Source: Pseudorhodobacter antarcticus (GTDB lineage: Bacteria > Pseudomonadota > Alphaproteobacteria > Rhodobacterales > Rhodobacteraceae). From it: a stretch of DNA of 19,726 nt. Under the pieces are notes generated by a model. The model was not told the DNA's origin, did not search any database, and worked only from the letters and a program-made list of their open reading frames with translations. The translations under genes were made by a program, and so were the position numbers. Location: assembly GCA_945861995.1 (NCBI GenBank), contig CAMAWZ010000008.1, positions 1-19,726 on the forward strand, given 5' to 3'. This document shows positions 7,963 to 14,510 of the stretch, piece by piece (the stretch's first letter is position 1; each line of letters opens with the position of its first letter).

Positions 7963-7981
7963 CCCAAAGAAAGAGGCCAAG

Positions 7982-8218
7982 ATGACCTGCGTTTTCGTTC
8001 AGTTCCGCTGCACTCCAGGCAAAACCTATGATGTGGCCACCGCGATTTATGACCGCGAAGTTGTGTCCGAACTGTTTTCCACCAGCGGCGAGTTTGACCT
8101 GATTGCAAAGGTCTATATCCCCGATGGGGAAGATGTGGGCCATTACCTCAGCCAAAAGCTGTTCGATATCGTAGGCATCCAGCGCACACTCACGACAATG
8201 ACATTTCGCGCCTTTTAG
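7982..8218 (+). CDS. Stand-alone Lrp/AsnC effector-binding (RAM) domain protein
   Basis: This 78-residue protein corresponds to the C-terminal half of an Lrp/AsnC regulator and has no helix-turn-helix region. It shows the alternating pattern of the alpha-beta sandwich: FVQFRCTPGKTYDVA, then SELFSTSGEFDLIAKVYI, then LFDIVGIQRTLTTMTF. The central SGEFD and the final IQRTLT segments correspond to the conserved G-x-x-D and R-T-x-T positions of the ligand-binding domain. Such free domains form dimers or higher rings and bind amino acids or similar ligands. The target here is unknown. A ribosome site AGAGG precedes the ATG by six bases, and the gene follows the helicase after 19 bases. It faces trpF tail to tail. 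Confidence 0.85.
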   Translation: MTCVFVQFRCTPGKTYDVATAIYDREVVSELFSTSGEFDLIAKVYIPDGEDVGHYLSQKLFDIVGIQRTLTTMTFRAF

Positions 8219-8241
8219 CTTTCACTTTGGCCCAAATACCT
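8219..8241. repeat. Dispersed 23-nt intergenic motif, copy A
   Basis: The motif begins CTTTCACTTTGGCCCAAATA and ends CCT. It matches 21 of 23 bases of a second copy at 17197-17219. Its core TTTGGCCCAAA is nearly palindromic. It begins right after the stop of the RAM-domain gene and lies 19 bases past the trpF stop on the minus strand. A short inverted repeat, CCTGC-GCC-GCAGG (8239-8251), overlaps its right end. No T-run follows, so it is not a standard terminator. Confidence 0.7.
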
Positions 8242-8260
8242 GCGCCGCAGGCATCCAGCC

Positions 8261-8935
8261 TTAACGCAAAATCGGAACGCTGGGCAGTGACTGCGCCGTT
8301 GCGGCCTGCACAAAGGCGGTCATAAGACCTGCGTCTTTGACCCCGGGCGCAGTCTCGACACCTGACGATACATCGACCTGCCGCGTATTGGTCAGGGCAA
8401 TCGCCTGCGCAACATTGCTGGGGTTCAGCCCACCCGCCAACATCCAGGGGCGCAGCCAGCGCCGCTGCGCGACCAGTCGCCAATCAAACGCCAGCCCATT
8501 GCCGCCGGGCAGGGCTGCATCTTTGGGCGGCTTTGCATCGATCAAAATCTGATCTGCGACCAACGCGTATTCAAAGGCAGCGTCCAAATCTCCCGCCTCG
8601 GCAATACCCACCGCTTTCATCACGGGCAGGCCATAGCGCGCGCGTATTTCTGCCACGCGGGCGACCGGTTCATGGCCGTGCAATTGCAGCATATCAAAGG
8701 GGCACTGGGCCAGCAGCGCATCTAGAAATGCGTTGTCCGCATCCACCACAAGGGCAACTTTAGCCAGCCCTTCGGGTGCGTTGCGGGTCAATTCCCGCGC
8801 CTCATCCAGGCCCAAATGCCGCGGGCTTTTGGCGAAAAATACAAATCCACCGTAAGCCGCGCCAGCTTTCGCAGCCGCCTGCATATCTGCCGCTGTCCGC
8901 AGCCCGCAAATTTTTACACGAATATCAGGGCTCAT
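8261..8935 (-). CDS. trpF: Phosphoribosylanthranilate isomerase
   Basis: TrpF catalyses the Amadori rearrangement of N-(5-phosphoribosyl)anthranilate in tryptophan synthesis, in the cytoplasm. The 224-residue TIM barrel begins IRVKICGLRTAADMQAA, with the catalytic cysteine in KICGL. It continues with GFVFFAKSPRHL, LQLHGHE and LIDAKPP (the aspartate of the catalytic pair). LAGGLNPSNV and DVSSGVETAPGVKD form the phosphate-binding ending. All hallmarks and the length fit. It starts 13 bases after the LapA-like gene, so it is probably the last cistron of a unit with ihfB and lapA. In many Rhodobacterales trpF is followed by trpB, but here it faces a convergent gene instead. Confidence 0.95.
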   Translation of the reverse strand: MSPDIRVKICGLRTAADMQAAAKAGAAYGGFVFFAKSPRHLGLDEARELTRNAPEGLAKVALVVDADNAFLDALLAQCPFDMLQLHGHEPVARVAEIRARYGLPVMKAVGIAEAGDLDAAFEYALVADQILIDAKPPKDAALPGGNGLAFDWRLVAQRRWLRPWMLAGGLNPSNVAQAIALTNTRQVDVSSGVETAPGVKDAGLMTAFVQAATAQSLPSVPILR

Positions 8936-8948
8936 CTGCTAATTGGCA

Positions 8949-9305
8949 TCACTTGGCCTTTGGCGCGTCCAATATCGCAAGCACATCATCTTTTGGCAAA
9001 GACGTGGCATCGCGCATATTTGCCAACTCGCGTTCCAGCTTGCTGACCACTTTGCCAGATTGGCGGGCGGCGGCGCGGTGCTTATGCTCGCGCAGCCACT
9101 CCCACACAAAACCAATCAGAAGCCCTGCAGTGATGCTGGCAAAAATCACCAAAAACATGGGCAATTCCAGCCCGAAATTCAAGCCAAGCAGCGCTGCAAA
9201 ATCGGCAGGCAGCACTTGCACCAAAACAGGCGCACGGTTGGCCATTGCCACCAAAACCAGCGCCAAGGCCAAAACGAAAAGCAAAGCAAAGCGCACATAG
9301 CGCAT
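8949..9305 (-). CDS. LapA-domain inner membrane protein
   Basis: This 118-residue protein has two hydrophobic segments, one at about residues 5-22 and another at about 48-70 (LPMFLVIFASITAGLLIGFV). A soluble basic, coiled-coil-like tail follows (KHRAAARQSGKVVSKLERELANMR). This is the layout of the LapA/DUF1049 family, which in Escherichia coli works with LapB at the inner membrane in control of lipopolysaccharide synthesis. Here the position between ihfB and trpF agrees with the usual Rhodobacterales order. A strong ribosome site AAAGGAAA precedes the ATG at 9305. The gap to ihfB is 28 bases. No lapB is visible in the window. Confidence 0.8.
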   Translation of the reverse strand: MRYVRFALLFVLALALVLVAMANRAPVLVQVLPADFAALLGLNFGLELPMFLVIFASITAGLLIGFVWEWLREHKHRAAARQSGKVVSKLERELANMRDATSLPKDDVLAILDAPKAK

Positions 9306-9333
9306 GGTATTTCCTTTGGCCTATGGCCTTGGA

Positions 9334-9615
9334 TTACGCGCCGTTCAACCGATCGCGCAACAGTTTTCCCGTTTTGAAAAAAGGCACCTTCTTAGAATCG
9401 ACATTAACCGCCTCGCCCGTGCGCGGGTTGCGGCCCACGCGCGCATCGCGTGCCTTGACCGAAAACGCGCCAAAGCCACGCAGTTCTACGCGGTCACCCT
9501 TGGCCAATGCATTAATAATTTCGTCAAAAACCGTGCTGACAATGCGCTCGACATGGCGCTGCGTCAAAGTCGGATTTTCGTCAGCAATTTTTTGAACCAA
9601 TTCTGATCGAATCAT
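9334..9615 (-). CDS. ihfB: Integration host factor beta subunit
   Basis: This 93-residue HU/IHF-family DNA-bending protein pairs with IhfA. It starts MIRSELVQKIADENPTL and contains the family signature around VELRGFGAFSVKARDARVGR. The arm ends with NPRTGEAV, where the proline that intercalates into DNA resides, followed by FKTGKLLRDRLN. The QRHVERIV segment is typical of the beta subunit, and the location downstream of rpsA is the conserved place of ihfB. AGGTG lies a few bases before the ATG. Upstream, a -35-like TTGACT (9656-9651, minus strand) could belong to its own promoter, since an intrinsic terminator separates it from rpsA. Confidence 0.95.
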   Translation of the reverse strand: MIRSELVQKIADENPTLTQRHVERIVSTVFDEIINALAKGDRVELRGFGAFSVKARDARVGRNPRTGEAVNVDSKKVPFFKTGKLLRDRLNGA

Positions 9616-9803
9616 AACACCTATTCCCCGTTCTATTGAGCGAATACCACAGTCAATTCGTTACGCTAAACATCCAGCACACACATATCCAATTGTTATC
9701 GCCAAAAAATCCTACGCACAAATGAAAATGTTTGCACTGAGACCAAGCAAAAGGGCCCCATCTTGCGATGAGGCCCCCTTTTTCACACTTCGTCGTGCCG
9801 CGC
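9616..9803 (-). other. Intergenic region between rpsA and ihfB
   Basis: These 188 bases form the longest gap in the window. They hold the rpsA terminator (9749-9776) and an AT-rich stretch nearer ihfB, with TTGACT at 9656-9651 on the minus strand as a possible -35 element but no clear -10. I see no open frame of note and no RNA gene. The simplest reading is terminator plus ihfB promoter. Confidence 0.6.
9749..9776 (-). terminator. Intrinsic terminator of rpsA
   Basis: Read on the minus strand, GGGCCTCATC (9776-9767) pairs with GATGGGGCCC (9762-9753) in ten pairs, one of them G-U, around a GCAA tetraloop of the GNRA type. TTTT follows at 9752-9749. On the plus strand the wobble becomes an A-C mismatch, although a T-run also follows at 9779-9783, so it works best for rpsA. 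It lies about 28 bases past the rpsA stop codon. Confidence 0.88.
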
Positions 9804-11483
9804 TTAGGATTTGTCGCCTTTTAGCGCTGCGCCCAAGATATCGCCAAGGCTTGCGCCCGAATCAGACGAGCCATACTGCTCGACCGCTTCTTTCTCTTCG
9901 GCAATCTCGCGCGCCTTGATCGACAGGCCCAGCTTGCGGGTTTTTGGATCTACGGCGGTCACGCGCACGTCGATCTTGTCGCCCAAATTGAAACGCTCGG
10001 GGCGCTGATCGCCACGGTCGCGGGCCAGATCGCTGCGGCGGATGAACGACTTGGCGCCGTTATATTCCACCTCAACGCCGCCCTCTTCGATGGCGGATAC
10101 AGCAACGGTGATGATTTCACCGCGCTTAACGCCGTCAACCGCTTCGCTGAAGTTGTCCGCGCCCAAGGCTTTGACCGACAACGAGATACGCTCTTTCTCG
10201 ACATCCACTTCGGTGACAGCGGCGGTAACCGTGTCGCCCTTGCGGTAGCTTTGAATAGCCTCTTCGCCGCGCTGATCCCACGACAGGTCAGACAGGTGAA
10301 CCATGCCATCGATGTCGCCATCAAGGCCAACGAACAAACCGAATTCGGTGATGTTCTTAACTTCGCCTTCAATCTGGCTGCCAACGGGATGGGTTTCTGC
10401 AAACACTTCCCATGGATTACGCTGGGTTTGCTTCAGGCCAAGCGACACACGGCGCTTGACGCTGTCGATTTCTAGCACCATCACGTCAACTTCTTGGCTG
10501 GTCGAGACGATCTTGCCAGGGTGGACGTTTTTCTTGGTCCAAGACATTTCAGACACGTGAACCAAGCCTTCAACGCCCGCTTCCAGCTCTACGAATGCGC
10601 CGTAATCCGTGATGTTGGTGACGCGGCCCTTATGCAGGGTGCCCAGTGCATACAGCTTTTCAACCGCATCCCATGGATCACTTTGCAATTGCTTCATGCC
10701 CAGCGAAATGCGGTGGGTGTCTTTGTTGATCTTGATCACCTGAACCTTAACGGTTTCGCCGATGTTCAAAATCTCGGATGGGTGGTTGACGCGGCGCCAT
10801 GCCATGTCGGTGACGTGCAACAACCCGTCCACGCCGCCCAAGTCAACAAACGCACCGTATTCGGTGATGTTCTTGACCACGCCGTCCACGGTCTGACCTT
10901 CGGTCAGGTTGCCGATCACTTCGGCGCGCTGCTCGGCACGGGATTCTTCCAAAATCGCGCGGCGCGAGACAACGATGTTGCCACGGCGGCGGTCCATTTT
11001 CAGGATTTGGAAGGGCTGCTTCATGCCCATCAGCGGGCCAGCATCGCGCACAGGGCGCACATCGACTTGGCTGCCAGGAAGGAAGGCCACTGCGCCGCCC
11101 AAGTCCACCGTAAAGCCGCCTTTGACGCGGCCAAAAATGGCACCGTCCACACGGGTTTCCGATTCGTAGGCTTTTTCCAAACGATCCCAAGCTTCTTCGC
11201 GGCGGGCCTTCTCGCGCGAGATTTGCGCCTCGCCGCGCGCATTTTCTACGCGGTCAAGGAACACTTCCACAATATCGCCCACGGCGATACGGGGGGCCTC
11301 ACCTGGATCGGCGAATTCTTTAATGTCGATACGGCCTTCCATTTTGTAGCCGACATCGATGATGGCCTGACCGCTTTCAATCGCGATCACTTTGCCTTTA
11401 ACAACAGTTCCCTCTTCGGGGGTGTCGATTTCAAAGCTTTCCTTCAGCAGGGCTTCGAATTCGTCCATAGCTTTCGAGTTCAT
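9804..11483 (-). CDS. rpsA: 30S ribosomal protein S1
   Basis: S1 binds mRNA at the ribosome and promotes translation initiation. The 559-residue protein has six S1/OB repeats, as usual for Proteobacteria. Repeats three to five are the most regular: GVVKNITEYGAFVDLGGVDG, GRVTNITDYGAFVELEAGVE and GEVKNITEFGLFVGLDGDID. Repeats one, two and six are more divergent (for example KGKVIAIESGQAIIDVG). I chose ATG 11483 (MNSKAMDEFEALL) because AAGGAAA lies eight bases upstream. A longer frame reaching 11552 has no family support. The gene has a 151-base leader with hairpins and its own terminator. Between it and cmk lie three genes not usually found there. Confidence 0.97.
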   Translation of the reverse strand: MNSKAMDEFEALLKESFEIDTPEEGTVVKGKVIAIESGQAIIDVGYKMEGRIDIKEFADPGEAPRIAVGDIVEVFLDRVENARGEAQISREKARREEAWDRLEKAYESETRVDGAIFGRVKGGFTVDLGGAVAFLPGSQVDVRPVRDAGPLMGMKQPFQILKMDRRRGNIVVSRRAILEESRAEQRAEVIGNLTEGQTVDGVVKNITEYGAFVDLGGVDGLLHVTDMAWRRVNHPSEILNIGETVKVQVIKINKDTHRISLGMKQLQSDPWDAVEKLYALGTLHKGRVTNITDYGAFVELEAGVEGLVHVSEMSWTKKNVHPGKIVSTSQEVDVMVLEIDSVKRRVSLGLKQTQRNPWEVFAETHPVGSQIEGEVKNITEFGLFVGLDGDIDGMVHLSDLSWDQRGEEAIQSYRKGDTVTAAVTEVDVEKERISLSVKALGADNFSEAVDGVKRGEIITVAVSAIEEGGVEVEYNGAKSFIRRSDLARDRGDQRPERFNLGDKIDVRVTAVDPKTRKLGLSIKAREIAEEKEAVEQYGSSDSGASLGDILGAALKGDKS

Positions 11484-11562
11484 ATAGGTTTCCTTTTTTC
11501 GTCTTTTCACTGGCCGCGCGGTTGGTTCCGCTGGTCTTGGCAGGCATGTCAAAACAGATTAG

Positions 11563-11608
11563 GGCCTTGGCATCGCCAAAGCCGGAAATCTGCCGCCCAA
11601 TTAGGCGG
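11563..11608 (-). promoter_or_regulatory. Structured leader upstream of rpsA
   Basis: On the minus strand two hairpins occur 80-125 bases before the rpsA ATG. The first is CCGCC-taattg-GGCGG (11608-11593 on the plus strand numbering, reading left). The second is GGCTTTGGC-gat-GCCAAGGCC (11583-11563), nine pairs with one G-U. No proper T-run follows, so they are not good terminators for the upstream dioxygenase. S1 is known to repress its own translation through leader structure in Escherichia coli. A similar role here is only an inference. A TTGACA (11552-11547) lies further down but has no matching -10. Confidence 0.4.
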
Positions 11609-11634
11609 TTTGGCCCTGTATTGCAAGGGAAAGC

Positions 11635-12432
11635 TTAATCAAACCGATAGCTAGAGGCCGTGACCCCGCCAAACAACCCCGTGTCGTGATAGATGCGGGT
11701 GGCGCGGGCATTTTCGGCAGCCCCCAGCGCCACGAACAGGGGCACAAGGTGGTCTTCTTCCTTATGGCAAATGCGGGCATAGGGGGCGGATTCCCAATTT
11801 ATAATCGCCGCTGTCCGCGCGGCGGGCGGCTTGGCCAGCGCCTGCCCCAGCCACGCGTCGAACGCCTCGGACGGGTCTTTGGCGGCGGGGCCGAACATGC
11901 GCAAATTATGATAGGAAAGGCCCGACCCCACAATTAAAACCCCTTCATCGCGCAAGGGGGTCAGCGCGCGGCCCATCGCGAAATGCGCGGCGGGATCATA
12001 GGATTTCAAAAGGCTGATCTGAAACAACGGAATGTCCGCATTGGGATACATCACCGCCATCGGCGCAAAGGTGCCGTGATCAAAGCCCTGTTTTGTGTCC
12101 AAATGCGCGGCAATGCCTGCGCCATGCAGCAGCGCCAGCGCGCGGGCGGCAACATCGGGCGCGCCGGGGGCGGGATAGATGATTTTGTAGGTTTCGGGCG
12201 GAAAGCCGTGATAATCATACACCATCGGCGGGTTTGGGCTGGCCATAATGGCAGCTTCGTCTTCCTCCCAATGGCCCGAAATCATCAATATCGCGCGGGG
12301 TGTTTGTGGCAAATCGGCAACCGTCGCCTTTAGAGACGCCTCCAGGTTCGCAAACATTTCCCGCATATTGGCAATCCAAGGCCAAGGCCCGCCGCCGTGC
12401 GAGATGAAATAGGTGGGAAGCCTTCCGTTCAT
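11635..12432 (-). CDS. DODA-type (LigB-like) extradiol ring-cleavage dioxygenase
   Basis: This 265-residue cytoplasmic protein belongs to the class III extradiol dioxygenase family that includes plant 4,5-DOPA dioxygenase and E. coli YgiD. The metal and catalytic histidines are visible in order: SHGGGPWPW (His12), ISGHWE (His54), DHGTFAPM (His119) and GLSYHNL (His175). EEDHLVPL near 226-233 follows. AAGGAGAG stands before the ATG at 12432, which fixes the start; a longer frame to 12495 is unsupported. The natural substrate of bacterial members is mostly unknown. No other aromatic catabolism gene is nearby. It sits between a glycosyltransferase pair and rpsA, and a long inverted repeat lies directly upstream, so it may have its own control. 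Confidence 0.88.
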   Translation of the reverse strand: MNGRLPTYFISHGGGPWPWIANMREMFANLEASLKATVADLPQTPRAILMISGHWEEDEAAIMASPNPPMVYDYHGFPPETYKIIYPAPGAPDVAARALALLHGAGIAAHLDTKQGFDHGTFAPMAVMYPNADIPLFQISLLKSYDPAAHFAMGRALTPLRDEGVLIVGSGLSYHNLRMFGPAAKDPSEAFDAWLGQALAKPPAARTAAIINWESAPYARICHKEEDHLVPLFVALGAAENARATRIYHDTGLFGGVTASSYRFD

Positions 12433-12458
12433 GGCGCTCTCCTTAGGTTGCGGTCTTA

Positions 12459-12532
12459 CACAGATGCGCCCAGATGGCCCTCCAAACAAGCCCAAGCTTC
12501 GCGCGCATCCGCACAGCGCCCGCGCATCTGTG
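12459..12532. repeat. 11-bp perfect inverted repeat upstream of the dioxygenase gene
   Basis: CACAGATGCGC at 12459-12469 is the exact reverse complement of GCGCATCTGTG at 12522-12532, with a 52-base interior. It fills most of the 105-base gap between the dioxygenase start and the stop of the upstream glycosyltransferase. The related partial word GCGGATGCGC occurs inside on the minus strand. It could fold in RNA or act as paired operator half-sites. Confidence 0.65.
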
Positions 12533-12537
12533 CAGGC

Positions 12538-13539
12538 CTAAGCGCGGCGCAGGCCGAGGCGCGCTGCATCAAACCCCGCCTCATCAAAGGCCGCCAGAAT
12601 ACGCGCGGCGGCATCGGGCGCGGTGATGTCGATGCAAACTTGGGTGAAATACCACGCTAGCCAAGGCGCATAATCGCGCGGAAGGGTTAGGGCGGACTGA
12701 AGCGCTGCGGGAAAATCCTGCGCCATCCGCACGGTTTCAACTTGGCCCGCAAAATCGCTGCGGCCAAACAAAATGGCGGGCTTGCCGTGCAAAAACCCCT
12801 CAATCGCCGCGGCTGAATTGATCGAAACAGTCACCGCGCAGGCCGCAAGCAGATCATGCACATTTGGATTTGCCTCGGTAAACTGCAGCCCTTCGGCGCG
12901 CAAATCGGCCATCAACGCCGCGCCATGTTCGCGCCGCAAAGGGTGGGCTTTGACCACCACCTGCCGCCCCTGTGCGCCCGCAATCACGGCGCGTAGCATA
13001 TCCTTTTGTCCAACATAGGTTTGCTTGCGCGTGGCCACACCTGGCCCTTGCAGAAACACCGCGATACAGCCGTGCGGCAGATCTTCAGCCCTCTCTTTGG
13101 ATTGGCGATAGCGCGAGGCGCGGGGCGCGACAAACCGTTCCTGCAAATCGGCCATGAACGCCTTGGCGGCAGGGGTATCGATTTTCGCAGGGTCAAAACT
13201 GCGGCTAGGCGCACTGCTGTCGGCCAAAACGCCCTGCGCGTCCAAATGCCAATAGCCCGTCAGATAGGCAAGGCCCGCGTTCAAATACCCAACCCCGCGT
13301 GCCATACCGCCTTGAACAATGTGCAAATCACCATCCCCCCAGCGCAATTCGCGCGGCAGTGTCATAGGCGGGCGCGGCGCAATCACGACCTGCCCACCCG
13401 CGCCTGTGATCACATCTTCGATCAGCGGGAAAATCGCCAAATGCCCCGCCTTGCGATAGCGGGCGTGATAGCGCGGATCGATGTGCAAAATCACTTTGGC
13501 GCGGGCAGGCAGCGTGACCATGGGCGCTGCGTGATCCAT
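12538..13539 (-). CDS. Capsule/Kdo-transferase-like glycosyltransferase, paralogue 2 of a tandem pair
   Basis: This 333-residue protein resembles the GT-B-fold capsular polysaccharide proteins (KpsC/KpsS/LipB-like, Capsule_synth family). Key features are the VVKAHPL motif near the middle and DLLAACAVTVSINSAAAIEG followed by FLHGKPAILFGRSDF. This resembles the nucleotide-sugar site of that group, with a serine-rich loop and glycine-lysine-proline. The N-terminus VILHIDPRYHARYRKAGHL is shared with its upstream neighbour. I place the start at ATG 13539, where TGATG couples it to the stop of the neighbour with one shared base. GTG 13542 and ATG 13521 are alternatives. No membrane segment or signal is seen, so it should act in the cytoplasm on surface glycan precursors. 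The sugar is unknown. Confidence 0.65.
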   Translation of the reverse strand: MDHAAPMVTLPARAKVILHIDPRYHARYRKAGHLAIFPLIEDVITGAGGQVVIAPRPPMTLPRELRWGDGDLHIVQGGMARGVGYLNAGLAYLTGYWHLDAQGVLADSSAPSRSFDPAKIDTPAAKAFMADLQERFVAPRASRYRQSKERAEDLPHGCIAVFLQGPGVATRKQTYVGQKDMLRAVIAGAQGRQVVVKAHPLRREHGAALMADLRAEGLQFTEANPNVHDLLAACAVTVSINSAAAIEGFLHGKPAILFGRSDFAGQVETVRMAQDFPAALQSALTLPRDYAPWLAWYFTQVCIDITAPDAAARILAAFDEAGFDAARLGLRRA

Positions 13540-14507
13540 CACCGCAGCCCCAGCCGATCTGCATCAAACCCCGCACGCGCAAAACGGGCCAAAATCCGGG
13601 CCTCGGCATCAGGGGCATTGATGGCAATGGCGGCTTCGGTCAAATACCAATACAGCCAGCCCGCATAATCGCGCCGCACAGTCAGCGCGCGGTGCAAGGT
13701 TTCGGTAAACTCATCAGGGTCGATCAGGGTTTCGCCCATCGCCGCGAAATCGCCCCGCCCGCACAGGATGGTGGGCTTGCCGTGCAAAAACCCCTCAATC
13801 GCGGCGGCAGAGTTGATCGACACCGTCACCGCGCAGGCGGCCAGCAGGTCATGAATATGCGCCTGCGCCAATTGCACCGCCAGCCCTTGGGCCTGCGCAT
13901 CCGCCACCATCTGCGCGCCATCGTCCCAAAACAGCGGATGCGGTTTGACCAGCACCGCGCGCCCACCTGCGCCGCGCGCTGCCGCCTCGATGATTTCTGG
14001 CCCGATAAAGAAATGCTGGCCATGGCGTTCGGGCGCGCGGCCTTGCAGGAAAACTGCAATGCAGCCTTGGGGCGGCGCGGTGATGGTTTCGGGTTGCTTA
14101 TGGCGGGTGCGGCGCTTGTCTTTGATGCGCGCGCAAATATCGGCAAAGAACGCGGCGGCCTTTGCGGTATCGGGCGGGGCAGGGGGCAACATATCGCCCC
14201 GCGCCGCCATTTCAGCGCCCGACAAAATGCCCATCCCGTCCAAATGCCAAAAGCCTGTCAAATAGGCGATTGAACTGTTCAGCCAGCCCGTACCGCGCGC
14301 GTTGCTGCTGTCGACAACGTGCACATCGCCGTCACCTTGTGCCTCAATGGCCGAAAGCCTGCCTTTCGGGCGCGGGGCAAGCAAAACTTCACCGCCGCGC
14401 GCGGTAATGATTTCGTGAATTTTGCCAAACATGGCCAAGCGTTTGGTTTGAACATAGCGGTCGTGATACAGCGGATCGATATGCAGGATAACGCGCGCGC
14501 GGCCCAT
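13539..14507 (-). CDS. Capsule/Kdo-transferase-like glycosyltransferase, paralogue 1 of a tandem pair
   Basis: This 322-residue protein is the sister of the gene at 12538-13539. Both share the opening VILHIDPxYHxRY, GCIAVFLQG, VLVKPHPL or VVKAHPL, and an almost identical stretch DLLAACAVTVSINSAAAIEG continuing FLHGKPxIL. Both end in DAARLGLR or DADRLGLR, so they arose by duplication and kept full length. The KPHP-type motif and the glycine-lysine-proline loop suggest a GT-B glycosyltransferase of the capsule-synthesis group. The ATG lies three bases after the cmk stop codon, so it is likely translated from the aroA-cmk transcript. The middle region (residues 100-140) differs most between the two copies, which could reflect different acceptors. 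Confidence 0.65.
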   Translation of the reverse strand: MGRARVILHIDPLYHDRYVQTKRLAMFGKIHEIITARGGEVLLAPRPKGRLSAIEAQGDGDVHVVDSSNARGTGWLNSSIAYLTGFWHLDGMGILSGAEMAARGDMLPPAPPDTAKAAAFFADICARIKDKRRTRHKQPETITAPPQGCIAVFLQGRAPERHGQHFFIGPEIIEAAARGAGGRAVLVKPHPLFWDDGAQMVADAQAQGLAVQLAQAHIHDLLAACAVTVSINSAAAIEGFLHGKPTILCGRGDFAAMGETLIDPDEFTETLHRALTVRRDYAGWLYWYLTEAAIAINAPDAEARILARFARAGFDADRLGLR

Positions 14508-14510
14508 ATC

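Noticed and set aside
8239..8251. CCTGC-GCC-GCAGG as an intrinsic terminator for trpF or the RAM-domain gene
   Set aside because: The stem has only five pairs and no T-run follows on either strand.
11524..11552. TTGACA at 11552-11547 (minus strand) as an rpsA promoter
   Set aside because: At 16-18 bases downstream there is only GC-rich sequence (GGAACC), with no plausible -10 box, so I did not list it as a promoter.
10494..11654. Long open frame of 386 codons on the plus strand opposite rpsA
   Set aside because: It lies almost entirely antisense to the highly conserved rpsA, is rich in histidine and phenylalanine as expected from mirrored S1 codons, and has no family features.
6382..12534. 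GCATCTGTGCA shared by 6382-6392 and 12524-12534
   Set aside because: An 11-base match over 6 kb in GC-rich DNA can occur by chance, and the contexts differ (gap before the helicase versus before the dioxygenase).
12972..14273. Several plus-strand open frames of 60-220 codons opposite the two glycosyltransferases
   Set aside because: They are mirrored codons of the GC-rich minus-strand genes; the minus-strand frames align with each other as paralogues, which settles the coding strand.
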